From Proteiniphilum propionicum (GTDB lineage Bacteria > Bacteroidota > Bacteroidia > Bacteroidales > Dysgonomonadaceae), in NCBI RefSeq assembly GCF_022267555.1, contig NZ_CP073586.1:1116001-1180000 (forward strand): a DNA stretch of 64,000 nucleotides. Direction: 5' to 3'. The position numbers and the translations under genes are program-made. This document shows positions 8,296 through 17,440 of this stretch, piece after piece. Each line of letters opens with the position of its first letter. The stretch's first letter is position 1. The notes below the pieces were generated by a model. It was not told where the DNA came from. It worked only from the letters and a program-made list of their open reading frames with translations, and searched no databases.

Positions 8296-9065
8296 AAATA
8301 TTAATTCTTGGAGCCGGCAAGATGGGGTCGTTCTTTGCCGATGTGCTCAGTTTTGAACACGAAGTGGCTGTTTTGGATACAGACCCGAAAAAACTACGGT
8401 TCATCTACAACACGCTTCGAATGACAAATCCTGAAGAAGTGCAGGAATTTGCACCCGAACTGGTTATTAATGCAGCTACGCTGAAATACACCATCGAAGC
8501 GTTTAACAACGTGTTGCCCTATTTGCCGCAAACGTGTATTTTGAGCGATATTGCATCGGTGAAAACCGGCTTGGAGGAATTTTACCTCGAACGTACCCGC
8601 CCTTATGTCTCCACTCACCCGATGTTCGGGCCTACGTTTGCCAGCCTGAGCGACCTTAGCACGCAAAGTGCCATTATTATTTCCGAATCGTCACATCTGG
8701 GGAAGGTGTTTTTCCGGGATCTGTACCGCCGGCTAAAACTGAATGTTTTTGAATATTCGTTCAGGGAGCACGATGAAACCATCGCTTACTCGCTTTCCAT
8801 CCCGTTTGCATCCACATTGGTGTTTGCATCGGTAATGAAGCATCAGGATGCGCCGGGAACCACGTTCAAAAAGCATATGAACATTGCACAGGGATTACTT
8901 TCGGAAGATGATTTTCTCTTAACGGAGATTTTGTTTAATCCATATACTCCCGATCAATTGGTAAAAATCAGGGAGAAACTGAAAGAATTACTTGCCATCA
9001 TCGTAGATAAAGACAGCGAAAAGATGAAACTGTTTTTGACCGGGGTGAGAAAGAATATTGAATAA
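8292..9065 (+). CDS. tyrA: Prephenate dehydrogenase
   Basis: 257 residues. NAD(P)-dependent oxidative decarboxylation of prephenate to 4-hydroxyphenylpyruvate in tyrosine synthesis. The N-terminus has the Rossmann glycine motif (LGAGKMGSFF) and an acidic residue at the end of strand 2 (VLDTD), favouring NAD. The substrate-site segment STHPMFGP carries the conserved His. The C-terminal half is the helical dimerisation domain. There is no ACT domain, so feedback control by Tyr is not obvious. Last gene of the operon; overlaps the preceding stop by 4 bp. Confidence 0.92.
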   Translation: MKILILGAGKMGSFFADVLSFEHEVAVLDTDPKKLRFIYNTLRMTNPEEVQEFAPELVINAATLKYTIEAFNNVLPYLPQTCILSDIASVKTGLEEFYLERTRPYVSTHPMFGPTFASLSDLSTQSAIIISESSHLGKVFFRDLYRRLKLNVFEYSFREHDETIAYSLSIPFASTLVFASVMKHQDAPGTTFKKHMNIAQGLLSEDDFLLTEILFNPYTPDQLVKIREKLKELLAIIVDKDSEKMKLFLTGVRKNIE

Positions 9066-9089
9066 ACCGGGATTGGCCGGTATGGCCGT

Positions 9090-9899
9090 TTACTCCTCCG
9101 CGTAAACCCTCACAATCTTTGCATCGTCAGTGGGCCGGCTGTTGCTGTCGACTGGCAGGGCGGCAATCTTGTCAATCACCTCCAATCCCTCTGTTATCTC
9201 CCCGAAAACGGTATACTCTCCATCTAGGTGATGTGCGCCGCCAATAGTACTATATGCATCTTTCAGCCCTTCCGGAAAGAAGAATTTTCCCGGAGCCGCT
9301 TCGTAGAGTGAGTCAACCACTGAAAGAACCGAGTCGAGAAGAGCGTTAAACCCTCTTGGGTCACTCTCCTTCAGATTGGCTAACTTCTCTTTGTGCGGTG
9401 AGTAATGGCTGCGGATGAGCTTGTTCTTTATAGGGACATTCACAGCCATCTCCATAGTATCCAACCGGCCTTCGGTATAAACTTTTCCGTGAACGATATA
9501 AAACTGTGAAGCATCCGATTTTTTTTGCGGGTTTACGTTATCTCCCCTTCTCGGAGCAGCCAGAGCTCCTTTTTTATGAAAATGATTGTCCCTGAACTCG
9601 GGCATAATATCCATATCGGTACGTCCGCCGCCGATTTGTGCTCCGGCAGGAGCATTCTTCGAATCCTGTGCCCCTCCCTGGATCATGAAATCTTTTATGA
9701 CTCTGTGAAACAGTGTCCCGTTAAAATAACCCTGTCTGATTAGTTTCAGGTAGTGTTCACTATGCCTTGGTGTATCGTCATACAGTATCGCTTTCATTCT
9801 GCCGTAATTGGTCTCGATTACAATTGGCGGGTATTTGGCTTGTGCATATATACAGTTTGATGCAGCCATCAACAGAAAGATTAGTACATATTTATTCAT
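9090..9899 (-). CDS. Exported cyclophilin-type peptidyl-prolyl isomerase
   Basis: 269 residues from the ATG at 9899. This start is chosen because it opens a clean signal peptide (MNKYVLIFLLMAASNCIYAQ); the frame is open further upstream but would bury it. The cyclophilin core shows FHRVIKDFMIQGG, FYIVHG and the late FGEITEGLEVIDKI. An insertion of roughly 70 residues between the FYIVHG and FGEI segments is common in Bacteroidota members. It should assist folding of envelope proteins. Converges with tyrA. Confidence 0.9.
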   Translation of the reverse strand: MNKYVLIFLLMAASNCIYAQAKYPPIVIETNYGRMKAILYDDTPRHSEHYLKLIRQGYFNGTLFHRVIKDFMIQGGAQDSKNAPAGAQIGGGRTDMDIMPEFRDNHFHKKGALAAPRRGDNVNPQKKSDASQFYIVHGKVYTEGRLDTMEMAVNVPIKNKLIRSHYSPHKEKLANLKESDPRGFNALLDSVLSVVDSLYEAAPGKFFFPEGLKDAYSTIGGAHHLDGEYTVFGEITEGLEVIDKIAALPVDSNSRPTDDAKIVRVYAEE

Positions 9900-10058
9900 A
9901 TCTGTATAATTTGATTGATTTTCCATGTTGCACCCTCTGAAAGATCTATTTATTAATTCAAAGATTATCGATTTGAGCATGCTTCGGTCAATAAATTTCT
10001 AAGCCTAAGTCTGTTCCTGTGGAATGTTACCCCGGGCCAATCAGGCTTCTTTTTTTTG

Positions 10059-10146
10059 CTTTTTGAAATTTAGTTAGGCACGCCAAAGAGCCATTTCTTA
10101 ACAGTAACCATGCATCGGTTTCTAACTTTTTGAAATTTAGTTAGGC
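10059..10146. repeat. Pair of 21-bp direct repeats at the 3' end of the LptF/G-like gene
   Basis: The same 21 bases (core TTTTTGAAATTTAGTTAGG) occur at 10059-10079 and 10126-10146, with starts 67 bp apart. The second copy contains the stop codon region of the permease gene. Between them the sequence is unremarkable. It could be the trace of a tandem duplication of the gene end or a small excision scar. Confidence 0.8.
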
Positions 10147-11243
10147 GACCGTTTATAGAGATAGAGGGCTATACCGGTGAAAATAACGTTGGGTATCCAT
10201 GTTGCGATGAAAGGGCTCATCCCCCCCTTTACCGCAAAAGTGGAACTTACAGTCATGAAAAGGATATACGCCATACTCAGTACCAGCCCGATCCCAATAT
10301 TAAGCCCCATGCCCCCTTTTACTTTCCTCGCCGACAGGGATACCCCGATAATTGTAAGAATAAAGGCAGAAAAGACTGAAGCTATGCGTGAGTGATATTC
10401 TATCTGGAATGACTGTATATTGCCCATCCCCCGTTCTTTCTGGCTATGTATATACCTGCGGAGCTGGGGTGATGACATCATCTGATGATCGGTTTTTGCT
10501 ATAATGAAATCGTTGGGTACAATCTGCAGAGTAGTGTCAATAGATGAACCGTGCGTAATTGTCTCTTTCAACCCGTTGAAACTCCTTATCTGATAATCGC
10601 TTATGGTCCAGTGATAGGCAGAGTCGTAACGTATTGATTGTGCAGTTAGCCGCGATGACAGGTGCAGGTTATCGAAATGATCAATGGAAAAACTGTACCC
10701 TGTTTTACTGCCCAGATCGAAGTTCCCGAAATAAACAATGGTCCCTTCTCCCACTTTAAACTGAATATCCCGGTCTCCTACTTTCTTTTTCCGAGGATCA
10801 ATATATGTATTCTCAAACTCAATACGGGTAGCATTGGCCGGAGGGATCAGGTAGCTTCCGAAGATAAAGGCGAATACTGCAATCACGAATGCCGAAATCA
10901 TATATGGTTTCATTAGCCGTTTAAAGCTGATTCCGTTGGATAGAATGGCGATGATCTCGGAGTTATTGGCCATTTTGGAGGTGAAAAAAATTACTGCCAG
11001 GAAAACGAAAAGGGGGCTGAAAAGGTTGGTGTAGTAAGGAATGAAGTTGAGGTAATAATCAAAGATTATGCTATGCAGCGAAGCATTGTTAGTCATGAAT
11101 TTGTCTATCTTCTCATTGATGTCGAAAACCACAGCTATGGATATTATCAGCGCGATCATGAAAATATAGGTGCCCAGGAACTTTTTAATGATGTACCTGT
11201 CCAGGCGCTTCAACTTTATATGGTTAAAACTATTAAGTCTCAT
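10137..11243 (-). CDS. LptF/LptG-family permease (lipopolysaccharide export)
   Basis: 368 residues: three N-terminal hydrophobic segments (about 20-45, 60-90 and 105-130), a central periplasmic beta-jellyroll-like region (about 140-275) and three C-terminal segments. This is the YjgP/YjgQ architecture of the inner-membrane half of the Lpt LPS exporter. The start LDRYIIKKFLGTYIFM is characteristic. Whether it corresponds to LptF or LptG cannot be settled here. It follows tgt by 61 bp on the same strand and is probably co-transcribed with it, an arrangement frequent in Bacteroidota. Confidence 0.88.
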   Translation of the reverse strand: MRLNSFNHIKLKRLDRYIIKKFLGTYIFMIALIISIAVVFDINEKIDKFMTNNASLHSIIFDYYLNFIPYYTNLFSPLFVFLAVIFFTSKMANNSEIIAILSNGISFKRLMKPYMISAFVIAVFAFIFGSYLIPPANATRIEFENTYIDPRKKKVGDRDIQFKVGEGTIVYFGNFDLGSKTGYSFSIDHFDNLHLSSRLTAQSIRYDSAYHWTISDYQIRSFNGLKETITHGSSIDTTLQIVPNDFIIAKTDHQMMSSPQLRRYIHSQKERGMGNIQSFQIEYHSRIASVFSAFILTIIGVSLSARKVKGGMGLNIGIGLVLSMAYILFMTVSSTFAVKGGMSPFIATWIPNVIFTGIALYLYKRSPN

Positions 11244-11304
11244 TAAGTTGGATAATTTTCAGTCTTAATCAAGTTATTTTGAAGTAATGATATTTTACCT
11301 CTTT

Positions 11305-12435
11305 TCATAGGCGTCTTGTAACATTTTCTATTATCGTTCGTTTCCATTCAGTAAAATTGCCTTCGATGATATGCTTTCTGGCTTCCTTTACCAGCCAGAC
11401 GTAGAACGCCAGGTTGTGGACAGAAGCTATCTGCAATCCGAGTATTTCGTTTACGTTTATAAGATGTCTAAGATAAGCTTTGCTGTATAATCTGTCAACG
11501 AACGATGCCCCATCCTCTTCAATAGGGGAGAAATCATTTTTCCATTTTTCATTGCGCATGTTCATTACTCCCTGTTTTGTGAAGATCTGCCCGTTGCGGC
11601 CGTTACGGGTGGGCATAATACAATCGAACATATCAACACCCCTTTCAATGGCTTCGAGTATGTTTTCAGGTTTACCTACTCCCATCAGGTAACGTGGTTT
11701 GTCTTTTGGCAGAATCTCGTTTACCAGCTCCACCATCTCATACATTTTTTCAGTTGGTTCGCCCACGGCCAAGCCGCCGATAGCGTTACCATCCGCACCT
11801 TTGGCTGCCACATTCTCTGCTGCACGGCGGCGAAGATCGGGATATACACATCCCTGCACGATGGGGAAAAGAGCCTGGCTGTGCCCGTACGGACATTCGG
11901 TCTCATGGAAACGTTCAATACAGCGGTCGAGCCACCGTTCTGTAAGGTCAAGTGACTTTTTCGCGTAGCCATAATCGGCATCACCAGGTGTACACTCATC
12001 GAAAGCCATCATGATATCAGCACCTATGATACGCTGGATATCAACTGCCTTTTCGGGCGTAAAAAAGTGCCTTGAGCCATCGATGTGGGACTGAAAAGCG
12101 GCTCCTTCCTCCATAAGTTTCCGGTTTTCTGCCAGTGAAAATACCTGAAACCCGCCACTGTCTGTAAGCATTGGTTTGTTCCAGCTGATGAATCTGTGCA
12201 GTCCGCCGGCTTGTTTGAGAATGTTAAGGCCCGGGCGGAGGTATAGATGATATGTATTGCCAAGGATAATCTGAGCGCCTATATCATTTTCCAGTTCGCT
12301 TATATGAACTGCTTTCACGCTGCCTGCAGTTCCCACAGGCATAAATACGGGTGTCTCAATTACTCCGTGCGATGTGGTTATTAATCCCGCTCTGGCGCAT
12401 GATTTCGGGTCGGTATGTAATAGCTGGAAATCCAA
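11305..12435 (-). CDS. tgt: tRNA-guanine transglycosylase
   Basis: 376 residues. Exchanges guanine-34 of His/Asn/Asp/Tyr tRNAs for a queuine precursor. The TIM-barrel motifs are present: the catalytic Asp in TDSGGFQVFSL, the nucleophile region FDCIMPTRNGRNG, and AIGGLAVGEP. Oddity: the C-terminal zinc site of characterised TGTs (CxCxxC plus His) lacks all three cysteines. The corresponding stretch reads GASFVDRLYSKAYLRHL, while the distal His is kept in ASVHNLAFY. Transcribed ahead of the permease gene. Confidence 0.94.
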   Translation of the reverse strand: MDFQLLHTDPKSCARAGLITTSHGVIETPVFMPVGTAGSVKAVHISELENDIGAQIILGNTYHLYLRPGLNILKQAGGLHRFISWNKPMLTDSGGFQVFSLAENRKLMEEGAAFQSHIDGSRHFFTPEKAVDIQRIIGADIMMAFDECTPGDADYGYAKKSLDLTERWLDRCIERFHETECPYGHSQALFPIVQGCVYPDLRRRAAENVAAKGADGNAIGGLAVGEPTEKMYEMVELVNEILPKDKPRYLMGVGKPENILEAIERGVDMFDCIMPTRNGRNGQIFTKQGVMNMRNEKWKNDFSPIEEDGASFVDRLYSKAYLRHLINVNEILGLQIASVHNLAFYVWLVKEARKHIIEGNFTEWKRTIIENVTRRL

Positions 12436-12464
12436 TTTGTTTCGCTCTCGTTGCGTTTTGGTGA

Positions 12465-12472
12465 CAAAGATA
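12465..12472 (-). promoter_or_regulatory. Possible -7 box of the tgt promoter
   Basis: The minus strand reads TATCTTTG, a match to TAnnTTTG, 30 bp upstream of the tgt start. A TTTG lies only 15 bp further upstream, shorter than the usual spacing. Confidence 0.4.
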
Positions 12473-12572
12473 AAGTTTTTGCGGTTACAAACGGTATGGT
12501 AGCCTTTTAAAAATAGTTAGGAATAAAAAGAAATGATAAAGCGATTATTTAGTAAATACCCGAATAAAATAG

Positions 12573-12580
12573 TATTTTTG
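12573..12580 (+). promoter_or_regulatory. Likely -7 box of the lipA promoter
   Basis: TATTTTTG matches the Bacteroidota -7 consensus. A TTTAG sequence sits near the -33 position (about 12548-12552). The leader to lipA would be about 95 nt. Confidence 0.5.
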
Positions 12581-12680
12581 CACTGTTTGACATTCATAAA
12601 ATCACTTTTCGTTATGCTCCGGTAGGTAATATATTTTTTATCCGCTGCTGTTGCAAACGTTTAATTTGTAAAAAATTATT

Positions 12681-13541
12681 ATGGAAAATAAACCTGAATT
12701 GATTGAAAGGAAGCCCGAATGGCTTAAAATATCGCTCCCGCAGGGCAAACAATATCTTGATGTAAAAGAGATTATCGCAAGGAAAAGACTCAACACCATA
12801 TGTGTTAGCGGTAAATGTCCCAATCTGTCTGAGTGTTGGGGTAGAGGAACTGCCACATTTATGATTCTGGGTGATATATGTACACGATCGTGCAAGTTTT
12901 GTGCAACAAAAACAGGTACACCGCTCGGGGTGGACTGGGATGAGCCCGACCGGCTTGCAGATACCATTGAGAAGATGAAACTTAGGCATTGTGTTATCAC
13001 CAGTGTGGACAGGGATGATCTGGATGATGGTGGTGCCGAACTGTGGGCTGCCACCGTGAAGCGTGTAAAAGAGAGAAACCCCCATATTACAATAGAGACG
13101 CTGATTCCCGATTTCAATGGGAACAGGGAGCTTATAGACAGAGTGATTGCTTCTGGCCCCAACATTGTGTCACACAATATGGAGACCGTGAGGCGCCTGA
13201 CACCCAAAATACGCAGTAGTGCCAAATACGATATCAGCCTAAAGACAATAGAGATCATTGCCAACAACGGTAAGGTGAAAGCCAAGTCGGGTATAATGGT
13301 GGGGCTGGGAGAATCAGAGGAGGAAGTTATTGAAACTATGGACGACCTGATTAATGTGGGATGTAGGGTGTTTACCATCGGGCAGTATCTGCAGCCCACT
13401 CGAAAACATCTGGCAGTGAAGGAGTACGTGTCGTTAGAACAGTTTCAAAGATACAAGGCTATCGGATTGGAGAAAGGGTTTCAATTCGTGGAAAGCGGCC
13501 CGCTGGTACGTTCATCTTATCGCGCTGAAAGGCATATATAA
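12681..13541 (+). CDS. lipA: Lipoyl synthase
   Basis: 286-residue radical-SAM enzyme that inserts two sulfurs into octanoyl groups on lipoyl domains. It has the auxiliary-cluster cysteines in CVSGKCPNLSEC (CX4CX5C), the radical-SAM CX3CX2C motif CTRSCKFC, and the C-terminal RSSY serine motif (VRSSYRAE). Length and layout are full. lipB follows after 73 bp, giving the complete two-step lipoate synthesis pathway. Confidence 0.96.
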   Translation: MENKPELIERKPEWLKISLPQGKQYLDVKEIIARKRLNTICVSGKCPNLSECWGRGTATFMILGDICTRSCKFCATKTGTPLGVDWDEPDRLADTIEKMKLRHCVITSVDRDDLDDGGAELWAATVKRVKERNPHITIETLIPDFNGNRELIDRVIASGPNIVSHNMETVRRLTPKIRSSAKYDISLKTIEIIANNGKVKAKSGIMVGLGESEEEVIETMDDLINVGCRVFTIGQYLQPTRKHLAVKEYVSLEQFQRYKAIGLEKGFQFVESGPLVRSSYRAERHI

Positions 13542-13614
13542 TTTTAGGCAGTCAAATAAATCGTAGTGAAATAATGGACAGTTTTGCAACTGAAAGCTAT
13601 GAATAAAAATAGAG

Positions 13615-14301
13615 ATGAAAAAGAAAGTTATTTTTGAAGATCTCGGCCGCATCCGTTACAAGAGTGCGTGGGATTATCAGGAAAAGCTGTTCGAACAGGT
13701 CATTAGTGAGAAGCTTAACAAGAATGAGAAGAAGGATCAGTACCTTCTTTTTTGTGAACATGAGCATGTCTATACACTTGGAAAAAGAGGTGATAAACAT
13801 AATCTACTTATAACTAGGCATCTGTGTGAAAGTAAAAATATAGATCTGCACGCTATCGACCGGGGAGGTGATATCACTTATCACGGCCCCGGTCAACTGG
13901 TAGCCTATCCTATTATCGACCTTGAGGCGTTTGGCACAGGAGTGAAGAGCTATATCTCCATGCTTGAGGATGTGGTGATTGAAGTGCTTAAAACCTACGG
14001 TATAGAGGGCGAGAAAGATAATAAGGCAATGGGTGTGTGGATTGATGCTGGCATACCGGAAAAGGCACGCAAGATCTGCGCTATTGGAGTACGCGCAAGC
14101 AGATATGTGACAATGCACGGCCTGGCACTTAATATCAATACAGACCTCACCTATTTCAGTTATATCAACCCATGCGGTTTTACCGACAGGGGCGTAACAT
14201 CCATGCAAAAGGAGATTGGCAAAGAGGTTGATTTCGGGGAGGCTTCTGGTAGGATGAAAATTGCATTTTCTGATGTTTTTGGTATGGAATTTACAAGTTA
14301 A
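13615..14301 (+). CDS. lipB: Octanoyl-[ACP]:protein N-octanoyltransferase
   Basis: 228 residues. Transfers octanoate from ACP to lipoyl-dependent enzymes and hands over to LipA. Conserved RGGDITYHGPGQLVAYP, the lysine segment KICAIGVR, THG-like MHGLALN, and the acyl-thioester cysteine in INPCGFTDRGVTS are all present. An N-terminal extension of some 40 residues before the core strand is modest. Probably co-transcribed with lipA. Confidence 0.95.
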   Translation: MKKKVIFEDLGRIRYKSAWDYQEKLFEQVISEKLNKNEKKDQYLLFCEHEHVYTLGKRGDKHNLLITRHLCESKNIDLHAIDRGGDITYHGPGQLVAYPIIDLEAFGTGVKSYISMLEDVVIEVLKTYGIEGEKDNKAMGVWIDAGIPEKARKICAIGVRASRYVTMHGLALNINTDLTYFSYINPCGFTDRGVTSMQKEIGKEVDFGEASGRMKIAFSDVFGMEFTS

Positions 14302-14383
14302 ACCTTGTGAAGTACAAACAAATTGCGGATCAGTGCTTAAACATTTTTAACGGCGTTTCCTCTGAAAACCGATTTAACATTTC

Positions 14384-14391
14384 TATTTTTG
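14384..14391 (+). promoter_or_regulatory. Possible -7 box for the moxR-bat operon
   Basis: TATTTTTG fits TAnnTTTG, 40 bp ahead of moxR. No TTTG at the usual -33 spacing was found. Confidence 0.4.
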
Positions 14392-14431
14392 TATCTCATA
14401 TACAGAACTATATTTTTAACAATCAGATAAT

Positions 14432-15427
14432 ATGAGCCAAGTTGTTGATATTAAAGAATTAAACGAAAAAATCGAGCAAAAAAGTGCTTTCGTTCAGACA
14501 CTTGTTGCCGGAATGAACAAAGTGATAGTTGGGCAGAAACACCTCGTGGAATCCCTGCTTATCGGGCTGTTGTCCGATGGGCATATCCTGTTGGAAGGGG
14601 TGCCCGGACTGGCGAAAACGCTGGCTATCAAAACACTTGCTCAGCTGATTGATGCTGACTACAGCCGTATTCAGTTCACCCCCGACCTTTTGCCTGCCGA
14701 TGTTATTGGAACAATGGTTTACAGCCAACGTAACGAGGAGTTTCTGGTTAAACATGGACCTGTTTTTGCCAATTTTGTACTTGCAGACGAAATCAACCGA
14801 GCACCTGCAAAGGTGCAGAGCGCTCTGCTGGAGGCGATGCAGGAACGCCAAGTAACAATAGGTGAGAAGACCTATAGCTTACCTAGCCCCTTCCTCGTGA
14901 TGGCAACCCAAAACCCTATCGAACAGGAGGGTACCTACCCGCTTCCGGAAGCGCAGGTGGACCGTTTTATGCTGAAGGTTGTAATATCATATCCGTCAAA
15001 AGAGGAAGAGAAGCAGATAATTCAACAAAATATTTTTGAACCGGTTGTTGGTGACAAGGGTGTTATATCTACCGAAGCAATCCTGGAAGCCCGCAAAGTG
15101 GTGCGTGATGTATATATTGATGAGAAGATAGGTAAATACATTGTTGATATTGTGTTTGCAACCCGTTTCCCCGATCAGTTCGGAATGACCGGACTGAAGG
15201 AGATGATAGGTTTTGGGGCATCGCCGCGCGCATCAATCAACCTGGCTCTTGCATCTCGTGCCTTTGCGTTTATCAAGAGGCGCGGCTACGTTATACCCGA
15301 AGATATACGTGCAGTGTGTCACGATGTGCTTCGCCATCGTATAGGCCTCACCTACGAAGCGGAGGCCAACAACCTGACTTCTGAAGAGATCATTAGCGAA
15401 ATCCTGAATAAGGTTGAGGTACCTTAA
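14432..15427 (+). CDS. MoxR-family AAA+ ATPase
   Basis: 331 residues. Walker A is GVPGLAKT and Walker B region is LADEINRAP, with sensor motif ATQNPIEQEGTYPLPEAQ: the MoxR signature. MoxR proteins act as chaperone-like ATPases with VWA-domain partners. Here the partners are encoded directly downstream (DUF58 protein, BatA, BatB). First gene of the Bat operon. Confidence 0.93.
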   Translation: MSQVVDIKELNEKIEQKSAFVQTLVAGMNKVIVGQKHLVESLLIGLLSDGHILLEGVPGLAKTLAIKTLAQLIDADYSRIQFTPDLLPADVIGTMVYSQRNEEFLVKHGPVFANFVLADEINRAPAKVQSALLEAMQERQVTIGEKTYSLPSPFLVMATQNPIEQEGTYPLPEAQVDRFMLKVVISYPSKEEEKQIIQQNIFEPVVGDKGVISTEAILEARKVVRDVYIDEKIGKYIVDIVFATRFPDQFGMTGLKEMIGFGASPRASINLALASRAFAFIKRRGYVIPEDIRAVCHDVLRHRIGLTYEAEANNLTSEEIISEILNKVEVP

Positions 15428-15495
15428 ACGGCACTGTTGGTTAAATGCATCTCTTAATTAATACAATTCCTTCTTTAGAAAGGGCCTGGCTGTAA

Positions 15496-16365
15496 ATGGA
15501 AACTACTGAACTATTAAAGAAAGTACGACAAATTGAGATAAAGGCACGTGGGCTCTCGCGGAATATTTTCGCCGGTGAGTATCATTCTGCTTTCAAGGGA
15601 CGGGGTATGGCTTTCTCAGAGGTAAGAGAGTATCAGTACGGCGACGACCTTCGCGATATAGACTGGAACGTTACGGCACGTTATAACCGTCCTTTCGTTA
15701 AAATATTCGAAGAGGAACGTGAGCTCACCGTGATGCTTATGATAGATGTGTCAGATAGTTTGGGCTTTGGTTCGCAATCGGTGCTGAAACGTGATATGGT
15801 GGCTGAGATAGCGGCAACGCTTGCTTTTTCAGCTATTCAGAATAATGACAAGATAGGGGTTGTTTTTTTTACCGACAAAGTGGAGAAGTTTATCCCACCT
15901 AAAAAGGGAAGAAAGCATATCCTGTTCATTATTCGTGAAATTCTGGGATTTAACCCTGAAAACAGCGGTACAGACCTGAACATGGCAATTCAGTATATGA
16001 CAAACGCTATAAAGAAGCGTTGTACCGCTTTTCTGATATCAGACTTTATCGATTCTAACGGTTACAGTAAAGCGATGCAAATAGCCAACCGTAAGCACGA
16101 TATGGTGGCTATCCAGGTATACGACAAGTTAAGCACCGGGCTCTATCCCATTGGCCTGATGAAAGTGAGAGATGCGGAAACGGGAGAAGAGCTGTGGATT
16201 AACACATCTTCCAAAAAAGTACGGAATGAATACAGTAACTGGTGGAACAGGATGCAGGCCGAAATGAATAATGCTTTCCGCCAAAGCGGTATTGACAGTG
16301 TCTCTATTTCAACCGGATGCGATTATGTGAAATTGCTCCTGCAACTATTCCAGCAAAGAAAATGA
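15496..16365 (+). CDS. DUF58-domain (VWA-like) protein
   Basis: 289 residues with the DUF58 signature GMAFSEVREYQYGDDLRDIDWN and a VWA-like fold whose metal-site motif reads MIDVSDSL (DxSxS). No signal peptide or membrane segment is evident, so it is probably cytoplasmic and a client or adaptor of MoxR. Its stop overlaps the next start by 4 bp (ATGA). Confidence 0.9.
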   Translation: METTELLKKVRQIEIKARGLSRNIFAGEYHSAFKGRGMAFSEVREYQYGDDLRDIDWNVTARYNRPFVKIFEEERELTVMLMIDVSDSLGFGSQSVLKRDMVAEIAATLAFSAIQNNDKIGVVFFTDKVEKFIPPKKGRKHILFIIREILGFNPENSGTDLNMAIQYMTNAIKKRCTAFLISDFIDSNGYSKAMQIANRKHDMVAIQVYDKLSTGLYPIGLMKVRDAETGEELWINTSSKKVRNEYSNWWNRMQAEMNNAFRQSGIDSVSISTGCDYVKLLLQLFQQRK

Positions 16366-17438
16366 AATTGAAAAAGTTTAGGTCAAATATTGTCTTGTTG
16401 TACATGTCTTCCATGGCGGCTTTTATGTTGTTGACAGTTTTTCCGGCAAATGCACAGAGGACATCGGTGCAGGCGACTGTTCAGCCTACCGAGATTATTA
16501 TTGGCGAACAGGCATTGATCAACCTTAAGGTTATGACTCCGAAAGATAGGACAATACATTTTCCTGTGTACGAAAAGGAGATTATACCCGGTATCGAGGT
16601 TATCGCCATGCTCCCTCCGGATACCACCATAGAGAATAATGTGATGACTCTCAATTTTAAATATGTTGTTACGTCGTTCGACTCCACACTGTACCACGTT
16701 CCAAGCATGCCTGTTTACGATGGCACTGACACCATCTTCTCCAATTCATTCGGGCTGAAGGTGGATTCTCCAGTGTTGTCTGATTCCACATTGGCTTATC
16801 TGGAATTGATCAACAAGGGTGAAACAGACTCTATCGACTTTGAACAACTTCAGCTGAGAGATATAAAACCGGTTCGAAAAGCTCCATTCGTGTTGACAGA
16901 CTATCTGTGGCTGCTGTGGATTGTGCTGGGTATAATGCTGATCATTGCATTGATAGGTGTTATTATCTATCTCGTTTTCAAGAAAAAGGAAAAAGGATAT
17001 TTCTTTAATCCCCCTGAAGTGTTACCTGCGCATATACGTGCACTTAAAGAGCTGGACAGGCTTAAGGCCGAGAAGATATGGCAGCAGGGGCGTGAGAAGG
17101 AGTTTTACAGTAAGTTGACTGATATTCTTCGCTCCTATATACATGAACGGGACGATATTAATGCCATGGAGATGACATCGGGGGAGATTTTGAACGAAGT
17201 AAGGAAAATTTGGGATGTCGATTCAGTTTATGAGAACCTGAAGCAGATTCTTTCAACGGCCGATCTTGTGAAATTTGCCAAGTATATTCCCTATCCCGAT
17301 GAGAATAGCCTGAGCCTTGTGAATGCATACTTCTATGTGAATCAGACAAGAGAGCCTGATAAAGCTGTCAAAAAAGAGGATATGGAAGAGTCAGAGAAAA
17401 ATGAGTTACCCGAAGTTGATATAGAAAAGAGTGTTTAA
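16362..17438 (+). CDS. Bat-operon membrane protein with periplasmic domain
   Basis: 358 residues from the ATG at 16362. This start is preferred to an upstream in-frame one because it overlaps the preceding stop and opens a signal peptide (FMLLTVFPANAQ). A periplasmic beta-rich domain (about 30-190) is followed by one transmembrane segment (about 200-222, LWIVLGIMLIIALIGVIIYLVF) and a cytoplasmic helical region (about 230-340). The arrangement resembles the BatD-like/DUF4381-like proteins found between DUF58 and BatA genes. The exact role is unknown. Confidence 0.75.
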   Translation: MKLKKFRSNIVLLYMSSMAAFMLLTVFPANAQRTSVQATVQPTEIIIGEQALINLKVMTPKDRTIHFPVYEKEIIPGIEVIAMLPPDTTIENNVMTLNFKYVVTSFDSTLYHVPSMPVYDGTDTIFSNSFGLKVDSPVLSDSTLAYLELINKGETDSIDFEQLQLRDIKPVRKAPFVLTDYLWLLWIVLGIMLIIALIGVIIYLVFKKKEKGYFFNPPEVLPAHIRALKELDRLKAEKIWQQGREKEFYSKLTDILRSYIHERDDINAMEMTSGEILNEVRKIWDVDSVYENLKQILSTADLVKFAKYIPYPDENSLSLVNAYFYVNQTREPDKAVKKEDMEESEKNELPEVDIEKSV

Positions 17439-17440
17439 AA

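Noticed and set aside
9066-9089. GGCCGG/GGCC sequence after tyrA as a terminator
   Set aside because: Stem pairing is short and no T-run follows.
10040-10060. GGCC..GGC followed by eight T downstream of tyrA
   Set aside because: The stem is only about 3-4 bp and lies about 980 bp past tyrA beyond an opposing gene; not a convincing terminator.
12612-13399. Long antisense ORFs over lipA
   Set aside because: lipA is complete with all its cysteine motifs; the antisense frames show no recognisable features.
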